A DNA stretch of 5,039 nucleotides, taken from NCBI GenBank assembly GCA_016718605.1, contig JADKCY010000036.1:1-5039 (forward strand), written 5' to 3'. Source of the DNA: Lysobacterales bacterium (GTDB lineage Bacteria; Pseudomonadota; Gammaproteobacteria; Xanthomonadales; Xanthomonadaceae). Positions 1-5,039 of this stretch are shown here, piece after piece (position 1 is the stretch's first letter; each line of letters begins with the position of its first letter). The notes under the pieces were generated by a model. That model ran no database searches. It saw only the letters and a list, made by a program, of their open reading frames with translations, and was not told the DNA's origin. A program made the position numbers and the translations under genes.

Positions 1-1457
1 TCAATGCGCTGTGCCATCACGCTAGACACCTCAAGCCCGTAACTCCGCGAACCGTCGCCGCCATAACTCCGCGACACGCTAATCACGCTCAGGGCTGTAT
101 CAACGTCAAGCCAGTCCGTCACCACGCCGCCGCGAGTGACGCGCCCGTGATATTCCAGCGCTACAGTCTGCCCAGGTAACAATGACGATGGTAGCCTAAG
201 CGGTGTGACGCCGTAAACGTCCCGCGCCGTCTTGTGCGTGGCAAGATAGGCTTTGGCTTTGTTGTACAGCATCAAAGACGCCGCCGGGAATTGCGCGATA
301 TTGATACCGACAGGTTGCCGATACGGAATATCAATCTCTGGAAAGATGATGCAAGCCTCACGCGGGTTAGAAGTGTAAGCCGTAGAATCGTACAGGTAGA
401 ATTGAGGATCGACAATCACATCGCGGCCACTGGTAACGGTCGTTGAGAATGATAATTCAAAATGCGTTGCATCCGTGATGCTTGCGATCTTGCCAGTCCA
501 CGCTACATCGTGATCTTCTGCGTTTGTCTTGTCACCAATGAACACGCGCCGTCCGGCCACCATGCCCGCTGTGCTGGCAACCGTGATCGTCGTGCCTGTG
601 CCGCCCGCCGTGGTCGTTGTCTCAACGCCGCCGCCGCGCAGCCCGCCGCGCACCTGTACATCGTTTGTGGTGTATGCCGCGATGCCAGTCCCAAGCAAAT
701 CGACTAGCCGCACCTTGCCGTAATTGTTAGATGAGGTTGTCAGGTAGTCGCCATCATCGCCAGCCCCAAACGGCATGATCAGATTGCACACATCCCACAG
801 GTCGGACAAAACCTCAAGATTCGACACGAGCGCTATTGCCGTGTTCGTGTCTTGCGCCTTTAGGACATGCGCGACATTGACGATACGCAAGCCACTGGAA
901 TCGCCCAGCGCCCCGAAGTCAAGTGTACGATTCGTCGCGCTGTGCCGGAAGTGCGAGCCGGTGATTTCGCGCACCGCCTGTAAAGCGCCGAGCCGCGTCA
1001 AGCCGTTGAGTGTGCCGCAGAACACACCAAGGCTTGCATCATCGTTGATTGTCCAGCCTGTACCGTCCTCAATATCTGGAATGACTTCCGTGTTTATATC
1101 GTCGCCGTATTCTCCGCCGCCTATGTCGGTGTTATAGTCGGCAATCCAGCCGCAGGTATAGTTAGACAACTCGCCCACCAGGTCAGGCCCGCTCAGCGTC
1201 AACAATGGTTGATCGCCAACTGAGGTTGCGCGATTGCGAATCAAGCCGCGCCGAACATAGCCATCGGGCGCGTGAAGTTCAATGCCCGCCGCGATCATGG
1301 CCGTATCGACTGAGCGCGCCTCATTTGCGGGTATCGTGATCGACCATTCGCCAGCCTGATCAATCGACTCCGAGAATGACGCCGACAAGATATTGACGAG
1401 TGGGCCGTCACCTATGACAGTCCCCGCCGCATTGAGTAGATTAGCGTATAGCGTCAT
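1..1457 (-). CDS. Baseplate hub / tail-associated protein (siphovirus Gp37-like), 3' end missing
   Basis: The frame starts at ATG 1457-1455, six bases after GGTGA and one base after the Dit-like stop, and stays open for 485 complete codons to the left edge, so the C terminus is not in the window. The N terminus (MTLYANLLNAAGTVIG, then FSESIDQAGEWSITIPANEA at about 28-47 and LLTLSGPDLVGEL at about 85-97) matches the layout of Gp37-like or gp27-like hub proteins, in which a beta-barrel domain begins with a ligand-like strand and a 'GxW..TIP' motif. The C-terminal visible part (LPSSLLPGQTVALEYHGRVT at about 422-441, then LDVDTALSVISVSRSY) is the second barrel typical of such hubs. Residues about 277-350 look like an inserted beta-sandwich domain rich in Thr and Gly. 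The protein would form the tail tip that plugs the tube and carries receptor-binding or fibre proteins. No peptidoglycan hydrolase motif is visible in the part present. Exact family is inferred. Confidence 0.75.
   Translation of the reverse strand, partial: MTLYANLLNAAGTVIGDGPLVNILSASFSESIDQAGEWSITIPANEARSVDTAMIAAGIELHAPDGYVRRGLIRNRATSVGDQPLLTLSGPDLVGELSNYTCGWIADYNTDIGGGEYGDDINTEVIPDIEDGTGWTINDDASLGVFCGTLNGLTRLGALQAVREITGSHFRHSATNRTLDFGALGDSSGLRIVNVAHVLKAQDTNTAIALVSNLEVLSDLWDVCNLIMPFGAGDDGDYLTTSSNNYGKVRLVDLLGTGIAAYTTNDVQVRGGLRGGGVETTTTAGGTGTTITVASTAGMVAGRRVFIGDKTNAEDHDVAWTGKIASITDATHFELSFSTTVTSGRDVIVDPQFYLYDSTAYTSNPREACIIFPEIDIPYRQPVGINIAQFPAASLMLYNKAKAYLATHKTARDVYGVTPLRLPSSLLPGQTVALEYHGRVTRGGVVTDWLDVDTALSVISVSRSYGGDGSRSYGLEVSSVMAQRI
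39..74 (-). repeat. Imperfect 24-base tandem duplication inside the hub gene
   Basis: The 10-base string aactccgcga occurs at 41-50 and again at 65-74 on the plus strand, with the flanking base pair differing (gtaactccgcga versus ataactccgcga). On the coding strand the period of 24 bases encodes SRSYGGDG followed by SRSYG at about residues 462-474. It looks like a small in-frame duplication in a loop between two strands of the hub C-terminal barrel; only about one and a half copies exist. Confidence 0.5.
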
Positions 1458-1458
1458 G

Positions 1459-2247
1459 CTACATCACCCACGCGCTGTACCATGTTGCAACATAGACGGG
1501 ATTCGTGCCGCTGAATGACGAGCAGTTAAAATCAACCGTATTATTGCCGGGGCTTAGGTATAACCAGAACGTGAACGGATCGACAATGGTCATATTGGCG
1601 TAAGCGTCAGACGATCCGAGCAATGCAGAATAGGCCGCCGCGTCAACCGTCAACACCGCGCCCAGCGTCATGTCAGCGTGCGTCCATTTTGAAGCGTTGG
1701 TCTGATTGTGGACGAATGGAGCAGTGATTGACGTGCTGGGCGAGGTTAGCACAATCTTAACTGGCGTTAGAATGTTGCCCGCATTGGCGAGTGTGGCCGT
1801 GCCGATGCCCGTTTTGGTCGTTGTGCTTTCGGACTCTGCGTACCAGATACCCTCCCGACATTCAAAGCCAACAGACACGGGTATCGTCTGCCGTGTTCCG
1901 ACTGACTCAGGAGCCGAAAACTCTGTCACCTTTGCGTATGTCCAGCGCTTAGAGCCGTCGCGCATGAGCGCCCATAGTTTAGACTCATTGGCCGCTAACA
2001 GTGACGAGCGGGCCGTGTCTAGCGCCGTCTCAACACCCGCATAGGTTGACGCGACGATCTCAAACGTTTTACGCACCGTCAGCGGCATGATCGGGTTAGC
2101 CGTTGAGCCGAGGAAGTCAAACGCCCCGCTCGTGCTGCCGACACGTTGAAGCGATGAAGGCCGCTCGGTCGTCAGGTCGTCAGCCGCCTTGTATGTCGGG
2201 AATACATACGCGCCCGCGTAAGTGCTACCAAACGCCGCGATTTTCAT
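1459..2247 (-). CDS. Dit-like distal tail protein
   Basis: This 262-residue protein resembles siphophage distal tail (Dit) proteins, which form the hexameric ring joining the tail tube to the tip and serve as the platform for the hub and receptor-binding proteins. Seen in the sequence: an N-terminal beta-rich part (to about residue 65), a helix with ALDTARSSLLAANESKLWAL at about 75-94, then RDGSKRWTYAKVTEF and VSVGFECREGIWY at about 96-136, where Dit proteins typically close their first domain with a strand ending in a WY or FW pair, then a linker and a C-terminal galectin-like half with NAGNILTPVKIVLT at about 155-168 and LSPGNNTVDFN near 231-241. The ATG overlaps the preceding TAA (TAATG), with GGAG nine bases upstream. 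The stop TAG is one base from the next ATG. Position between tape measure and hub genes strongly supports the call; the family assignment is from pattern recognition. Confidence 0.78.
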   Translation of the reverse strand: MKIAAFGSTYAGAYVFPTYKAADDLTTERPSSLQRVGSTSGAFDFLGSTANPIMPLTVRKTFEIVASTYAGVETALDTARSSLLAANESKLWALMRDGSKRWTYAKVTEFSAPESVGTRQTIPVSVGFECREGIWYAESESTTTKTGIGTATLANAGNILTPVKIVLTSPSTSITAPFVHNQTNASKWTHADMTLGAVLTVDAAAYSALLGSSDAYANMTIVDPFTFWLYLSPGNNTVDFNCSSFSGTNPVYVATWYSAWVM

Positions 2248-2453
2248 TAGCCCGTTCTCCGTAGCACGTTAAGCACACCGCTACCGATTGCCCCGCCCGC
2301 TGACAGTGGCGTCATGCCGCCGCCTACACTGCCAATATTGATCGAGTTGATCGTCACGCCGCCGCTTGTCTTGACTTGCGGTGTCACTTCACCCGCGCCG
2401 CCTTCACCCCACGCAAAGCCGCCATTCGTGCCGAGCGTGACGGCGCGTCTTGA
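2247..2453 (-). pseudogene. Tape measure protein C-terminal fragment in the shifted frame
   Basis: This frame is open from just after a TGA (2456-2454) to a TAA (2249-2247) that overlaps the next gene's ATG as TAATG. From about 2441 it reads VTLGTNGGFAWGEGG and then PQVKTSGGVTINSINIGSVG, ending VLNVLRRTG, a Gly-rich beta-type tail of the kind seen at tape measure C termini. Dropping one C at 2442 or 2443 joins it to the upstream frame as QVQMIKTR-VTLGTNGG and gives a 306-residue protein that ends exactly at the next gene. A sequencing or assembly indel, or a real mutation, explains this best. An independent small ORF from the GTG at 2387 (46 residues) is a weaker alternative. Confidence 0.68.
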
Positions 2454-3168
2454 TCATCTGTACTTGCCCAATGGATGTGCCAAGTGCCGCGTTAATATCG
2501 CGGATCATTTGATTGACGCCGCCAATCACGCCGTTGATTGAATCGGTTAAAGCCCGCTCGATAATCAACAGCATCATAACGATTGACTGTACAGCCGCAT
2601 TGAACGGCGCGGCTAGAATCGCGCCCAGCGCATTCCACGCGCCCGCAATCGCGCCGATGATAAACTGCATTACACCGTTCCAGTCGATGCCGCGCACGAA
2701 GTCAAGCGCATTGTTCCAAGCCGTTTGCCAATCGCCGTTGAGAATCGGAATCAGAATGTTGTCAATGAACAACACGACTTGATTGATCGCCTCAACAAGA
2801 AACGTGCCGATCTTGTCAATGAATGCTTGCACTTCTGGATCGCCCAAGATGACCATTAACCGTTGTAGCACAGGTAAAAGCGCATCGGCTACTTTTTGAA
2901 TGACAGGCCCAGCAATCGCCTCGAATTGTTTCTTGACGGTTTCCAAACTCTGCGCAAACCGTGGGCTAGCCTTGCTCAACTCTGCGAATACTTGCCCGCC
3001 AATGCGCCCGATATCCTGCAAGCCCTTAACAGCCGTCCCAAACGCTGACAGGCCTGTGCCGATGCTTTTAATAGCACCGCCCAGGCTGATAACACTGCCT
3101 TTTGCCTTGTCGATGCCGCCCGTATCGGCGCGGCTCGTCAATACATAGGTATCCTCAATTTTTGCCAC
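2404..3168 (-). CDS. Tape measure protein, main part (short; C terminus displaced by a frameshift)
   Basis: The frame codes for 254 residues beginning MAKIEDTYVL, from a GTG start at 3168-3166 with AAGG seven bases upstream; an in-frame TAG lies nine codons before it, so the start cannot be much earlier. Tape measure proteins run along the inside of the tail tube, set its length and help DNA cross the cell envelope. Features supporting this: a Gly/Ala-rich amphipathic region at about 24-50, helices at about 71-110, hydrophobic segments at about 123-143, 166-189 and 190-206 (including IIGAIAGAWNALGAILAAPF), an NGDWQTAWNNAL motif of a kind common in these proteins, and its place between the chaperone and the distal tail gene. 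No peptidase or lysozyme domain is visible. After residue 242 the frame turns basic and out of character (HARHEWRLCVG) and stops at a TGA, while the expected C terminus continues in another frame. The protein is short for this family, which commonly exceeds 600 residues. Confidence 0.8.
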   Translation of the reverse strand: MAKIEDTYVLTSRADTGGIDKAKGSVISLGGAIKSIGTGLSAFGTAVKGLQDIGRIGGQVFAELSKASPRFAQSLETVKKQFEAIAGPVIQKVADALLPVLQRLMVILGDPEVQAFIDKIGTFLVEAINQVVLFIDNILIPILNGDWQTAWNNALDFVRGIDWNGVMQFIIGAIAGAWNALGAILAAPFNAAVQSIVMMLLIIERALTDSINGVIGGVNQMIRDINAALGTSIGQVQMIKTRRHARHEWRLCVG

Positions 3169-3801
3169 GCTGCCGCCTTTGTTGTTCTGCTATCAAGCCG
3201 TCGATGACAAGATGCTCAATCAGTTTTGATTCGCTGGGGCCGTTGCCCGTGTCATAGCCTAGCCGCTCGTAAGTGGTTACGCCTTGCGTTACTAGCCTGT
3301 ACTCCGCCAGTGACGCACTAGCCCGCGCCATCACCGACAGGTCAGCGCGTGACAACTCAGGCAGGATTAGAAGCGAACCGCCCCGCGCCGATGACTTGAT
3401 TTCATCCTCAAGCGCAATGCGTAGCCAACCCGCTACGCTTTCAGGGTCAAAGGGTTGACATCGGCCAGCGCTGCAATCTCTTGCGCTGCCTCCGTCTCTA
3501 ATTCAACGATACGCGCCAGCAAATGAGGCACATGCGCGGGCGTGATTTTCAAAACGTCAAGGGCCTTCATTGCGCGGTCATCGACTCCCATGACACGAGC
3601 GCACAGCCGCTTGTAGTCCTTCTCAGCCGCGTCGATCTTGATCTCAACTTCGGGCAGGTCGTTGATATTCGACATGGCGCTAATCGTCGCACCATCGGCC
3701 ATTAGCCGCAGGCCCGCTTCGTCAATGCGCCTTTGCTCCAGCCAACCCAGCCGCGTCTTTAGCGCGTAGGTTGTGCCGTCAATCTCTAGCGTTTCAGTCA
3801 T
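3155..3801 (-). CDS. Tail assembly chaperone, long (G-T type) -1 frameshift product
   Basis: A -1 shift at the heptamer 3454-3448 joins 118 zero-frame residues (ending ALADVNPL) to 97 residues in the -1 frame (starting DPESVAGWLRIALEDEIKSS), giving 215 residues, formally join(3801..3448, 3448..3155) on the minus strand. The -1 frame is open from 3502 to a TGA at 3157-3155, yet it has no ATG, GTG or TTG before a TTG at 3355 that lacks a clear Shine-Dalgarno site, so independent translation is unlikely. The downstream part is helical and charged and ends with a basic stretch (EQQRRQRGKN). In phage lambda and most long-tailed phages this T extension lets the chaperone recruit tube subunits onto the tape measure protein. 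The last 14 bases overlap the tape measure gene. What is seen: the frames, the slippery site and the hairpin. What is inferred: that shifting occurs, and its efficiency. Confidence 0.83.
3419..3438 (-). promoter_or_regulatory. Stem-loop stimulator of the -1 frameshift
   Basis: GCGTAGC (3438-3432) and GCTACGC (3425-3419) form a perfect 7-bp stem with the six-base loop GGGTTG. It starts 9 bases after the slippery heptamer, within the spacing typical of frameshift-stimulating structures, and the zero-frame TAG is inside the 5' arm. It has no following U-tract and lies inside the -1 reading frame, so it is not a terminator. Confidence 0.72.
3433..3801 (-). CDS. Tail assembly chaperone, short (G-type) form
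   Basis: The zero-frame product is 122 residues (MTETLEIDGTTYALKTRLGW at the N terminus). It fits the small, acidic, largely helical G-type tail assembly chaperones made by siphophages between the tail tube and tape measure genes; these bind the tape measure protein and tube subunits during assembly and are absent from the finished virion. The segment at about 27-60 is variable, and helices rich in Glu, Ala and Leu fill the C-terminal half (LLARIVELETEAAQEIAALA). The ATG overlaps the tail tube stop as TGATG. A GTG one codon earlier (3804) is also possible, since GAGG lies 7 bases before the GTG and 10 before the ATG. The gene ends at a TAG (3435-3433) that sits inside a stem-loop just after a slippery heptamer, so this product is the form made when ribosomes do not shift frame. 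The role is inferred mainly from position, size and the frameshift arrangement. Confidence 0.82.
   Translation of the reverse strand: MTETLEIDGTTYALKTRLGWLEQRRIDEAGLRLMADGATISAMSNINDLPEVEIKIDAAEKDYKRLCARVMGVDDRAMKALDVLKITPAHVPHLLARIVELETEAAQEIAALADVNPLTLKA
3448..3454 (-). promoter_or_regulatory. Programmed -1 ribosomal frameshift site CCCTTTG
   Basis: On the coding strand the zero-frame codons AAC CCT TTG contain C-CCT-TTG, an exact X-XXY-YYZ heptamer in the phase required for tandem -1 slippage. After slipping, the next codon is GAC and translation continues in the -1 frame to 3155. It lies four sense codons before the zero-frame TAG, at the end of the chaperone gene where G/GT shifts are conserved in tailed phages. 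Confidence 0.85.
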
Positions 3802-4835
3802 CACAGTGTCGCCTCACTCGTGCGAATCCACAGGCCCATGTCCACGCCCGTGGTCGTGTCAGTTTGCGCCGTGCCTTTGACTTGTACCGTGCGTCGTTTC
3901 TTGTCGCCGCCAATCGCGGGCAGGTTGACCGGATCGAAGAACACGCTAGGCAAGCACACATGCGCTTCATACTTAAACGCGCCCGTGATGACCGGCCCAG
4001 ACAAGGCCATGTCAAAGGCCATCGCCGTGCCTGCTCGGGCGTTATCGTAGAACGTGAGCGAATAGTCAGTCCACGACATCTCGAACGTTAATTCGATTGC
4101 GCGATTGCCGGGATACAATTCTTGCACAGTCGGATCAGTTGATAGCCCATAGCCGTCGCCGTCTAGGTTAGTGGCAATCTTGATTTCAGCGTTTAGCAGT
4201 TTTGTATAGGACGTTCCGCCGCTCACGCTCAGTTTGCCGGATGCCAGCGAAGGCGTGCCGCCCGCGACAATAGCCGCATCATAGAACATGAAAGGCCGTC
4301 GCAGTGTGGCGTAACTTGGCGATGCCACAATCGCAGCGCTTGACGTTGTGCCGTCATAGTCCCAAACGCCGCCGACTTTTGCTTCGTCTTTGCACAGGTA
4401 GTCAAACGATAACCGCGCCGCTTCTTTCGTGGCCGCGCTAATCGTCATGCCATTTACAACGCACCCCAGCGCATTGCGCCCGACAGTTGCGTTATGCTTG
4501 ACCTGTGCGCTGATTGAGCCGAGCGTGGTCGTGTCATCGAATAACAGCGCGTGATCATAGACGCCCGCGTTAGGGTTAGTGGTCGCAATCGTCGTCAATA
4601 ACTGATTCAACAGCGTGCCAGTGTTGACAGTCCACCACGGCAACTCAGTCGCCAGCGTGACGGGCTTTGCGCCAAGCACATGCAGATATGGCGCACGCCC
4701 CGCGCCCGTGGTTTCCATGCTCTTAACTTCGCGGCCTGATTGTAAATCAGCCGTGACGACTGGCAACGCCTTCGCTGGCGTAACCCATGTGCCAAACGCC
4801 GATTGCTTGCTATAAATGAAATGCTCTGCGCTCAT
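3801..4835 (-). CDS. Phage tail tube (major tail) protein
   Basis: This 344-residue protein would be the subunit that stacks into rings to form the hollow siphophage tail tube through which DNA passes. The N-terminal part has the pattern of a tail tube family (Pfam Phage_tube_2 type, from memory): a short lead, then QSAFGTWVTPAKALPVV near residues 11-27, a variable glycine-containing loop at about 43-57, then LLNQLLTTIATT at about 75-86 followed by VYDHALLF and a conserved-looking VNGMTISAATKEAARLSFDY at about 127-146. The rest alternates short hydrophobic strands with Gly, Thr and Asp-rich turns, as expected of a beta-sandwich tube fold with a larger C-terminal half. There is no signal peptide or membrane segment. 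It is followed with a TGATG overlap by the tail assembly chaperone, the usual siphophage order. The GTG six bases upstream is an alternative start that I consider less likely. The call rests on sequence pattern and gene order, not on a search. Confidence 0.85.
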   Translation of the reverse strand: MSAEHFIYSKQSAFGTWVTPAKALPVVTADLQSGREVKSMETTGAGRAPYLHVLGAKPVTLATELPWWTVNTGTLLNQLLTTIATTNPNAGVYDHALLFDDTTTLGSISAQVKHNATVGRNALGCVVNGMTISAATKEAARLSFDYLCKDEAKVGGVWDYDGTTSSAAIVASPSYATLRRPFMFYDAAIVAGGTPSLASGKLSVSGGTSYTKLLNAEIKIATNLDGDGYGLSTDPTVQELYPGNRAIELTFEMSWTDYSLTFYDNARAGTAMAFDMALSGPVITGAFKYEAHVCLPSVFFDPVNLPAIGGDKKRRTVQVKGTAQTDTTTGVDMGLWIRTSEATL

Positions 4836-4840
4836 TGTCA

Positions 4841-4847
4841 CCCCTTA
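4841..4847 (-). promoter_or_regulatory. Ribosome binding site of the tail tube gene
   Basis: On the minus strand the sequence TAAGGGGTGACAATG places AAGGGG five bases before the ATG at 4835. This is a near match to the Shine-Dalgarno consensus and decides the start: the in-frame GTG at 4841 lies inside the purine tract and would have no proper spacing, so the ATG is preferred. The TAA of the upstream gene overlaps the site, pointing to translational coupling. Confidence 0.75.
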
Positions 4848-5039
4848 CGAGTTGGCGCTATAGTATTGATAGTCTGCCAAGATGTTGAGATTGCTTGCCA
4901 GTGATGTAGCCGTTACCACGCCGTTTGATTGGTTTACCGTGCCGCTTTGCCCTGCGAATGTACCAGCGCCCGTAAACACGCCCGCGCTGTTGTCGGTGTA
5001 AATCGTTTCGGCGGATGCGAATAACCAGCGAATCCGGCA
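4845..5039 (-). CDS. Unidentified probable virion protein, C-terminal end only
   Basis: The reading frame enters from the right edge of the window and ends at a TAA (4847-4845), leaving 64 residues of the C terminus. The visible part starts CRIRWLFASAETIY and continues with a stretch rich in Gly, Thr, Ser and Asn (GVFTGAGTFAGQSG) and ends ADYQYYSANS. Such composition suits a beta-rich structural protein, but I do not recognise the family. Its position directly upstream of the tail tube gene is where siphophages usually place neck, head-tail connector or tail terminator genes, so a connector or minor structural role is an inference from context only. The stop codon overlaps the ribosome binding site of the tail tube gene, so the two are likely translated from one message. 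Confidence is good that it is a real gene end and low for any function. Confidence 0.7.
   Translation of the reverse strand, partial: CRIRWLFASAETIYTDNSAGVFTGAGTFAGQSGTVNQSNGVVTATSLASNLNILADYQYYSANS

Noticed and set aside
775..1137. Plus-strand ORF of 120 residues
   Set aside because: It lies antisense to the hub gene, whose frame has convincing tail-protein features; the plus-strand translation is rich in Ser, Pro, Arg and Cys with no family pattern, typical of a shadow frame in GC-rich DNA.
1706..2044. Plus-strand ORF of 112 residues
   Set aside because: Antisense to the Dit-like gene, with no ribosome binding site or recognisable pattern; a shadow of the real gene.
2314..2541. Plus-strand ORF crossing the tape measure frameshift region
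   Set aside because: It covers the only stretch without an intact minus-strand frame, but its product is proline-rich and featureless, and the minus strand there encodes a plausible tape measure C terminus ending in a TAATG overlap.
3155..3355. Stand-alone 66-residue minus-strand ORF starting at TTG
   Set aside because: Its frame is open for about 30 codons upstream without a start, the TTG has no clear Shine-Dalgarno site, and the frame connects to the chaperone through a canonical -1 slippery site. It is the downstream part of the fusion protein.
3419..3438. The hairpin as a transcription terminator
   Set aside because: No U-tract follows, the stem is short, and it sits inside the -1 reading frame right after the slippery site; a frameshift stimulator explains it better.
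3771..4091. Plus-strand ORF of 106 residues and the 73-residue minus-strand ORF at 3794-4015
   Set aside because: Both overlap the tail tube gene end and have Arg/His/Cys-rich compositions typical of off-frame translation.
1..5039. Defence system, CRISPR array, tRNA, insertion sequence or attachment site
   Set aside because: I looked for spaced repeats, cloverleaf-like sequence, transposase motifs and terminal inverted repeats on both strands and saw none; nearly every base is used by tail genes.

Overview
This window is a piece of the tail-morphogenesis module of a long-tailed, non-contractile (siphovirus-type) double-stranded DNA bacteriophage or prophage. Every gene I can support lies on the minus strand, so the operon reads from high to low coordinates. 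In transcription order it holds: the 3' end of an unidentified probable structural gene, the tail tube (major tail) protein, a tail assembly chaperone with a programmed -1 frameshift that makes a longer G-T type fusion, a short tape measure protein, a Dit-like distal tail protein, and a baseplate hub / tail-associated protein that runs off the low-coordinate end. This is the standard siphophage gene order, and the order supports the individual calls. Nothing in the window identifies the bacterial host. The DNA is moderately GC-rich, TAA, TAG and TGA all end genes here, so the standard bacterial code fits, and there are ordinary Shine-Dalgarno sites.

The genes are packed with almost no spacing: 9 bases before the tail tube ATG, a TGATG overlap between tail tube and chaperone, a 14-base overlap between the frameshift product and the tape measure protein, a TAATG overlap into the distal tail gene, and 1 base before the hub gene. 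This implies one polycistronic, translationally coupled transcript. I see no promoter, terminator, tRNA, repeat array, insertion sequence or attachment site. The only positions outside an intact reading frame are about 2248-2403, which look like the tape measure C terminus displaced into another frame.

How the parts work together: the tube protein polymerises around the tape measure protein, which the two chaperone forms (122 and 215 residues) keep soluble and fold for assembly. The tape measure length sets tail length. The Dit-like protein and the hub form the tip that starts tube assembly and carries the receptor-binding and DNA-exit apparatus.

The best observations are at sequence level: a textbook slippery heptamer CCCTTTG followed after 9 bases by a perfect 7-bp stem enclosing the zero-frame stop; a probable one-base frameshift near 2442 that splits the tape measure gene; and an unusually short tape measure protein (about 306 residues when repaired), predicting a short tail. 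I see no defence, mobile or otherwise undescribed system here; the window is a compact but conventional tail module.
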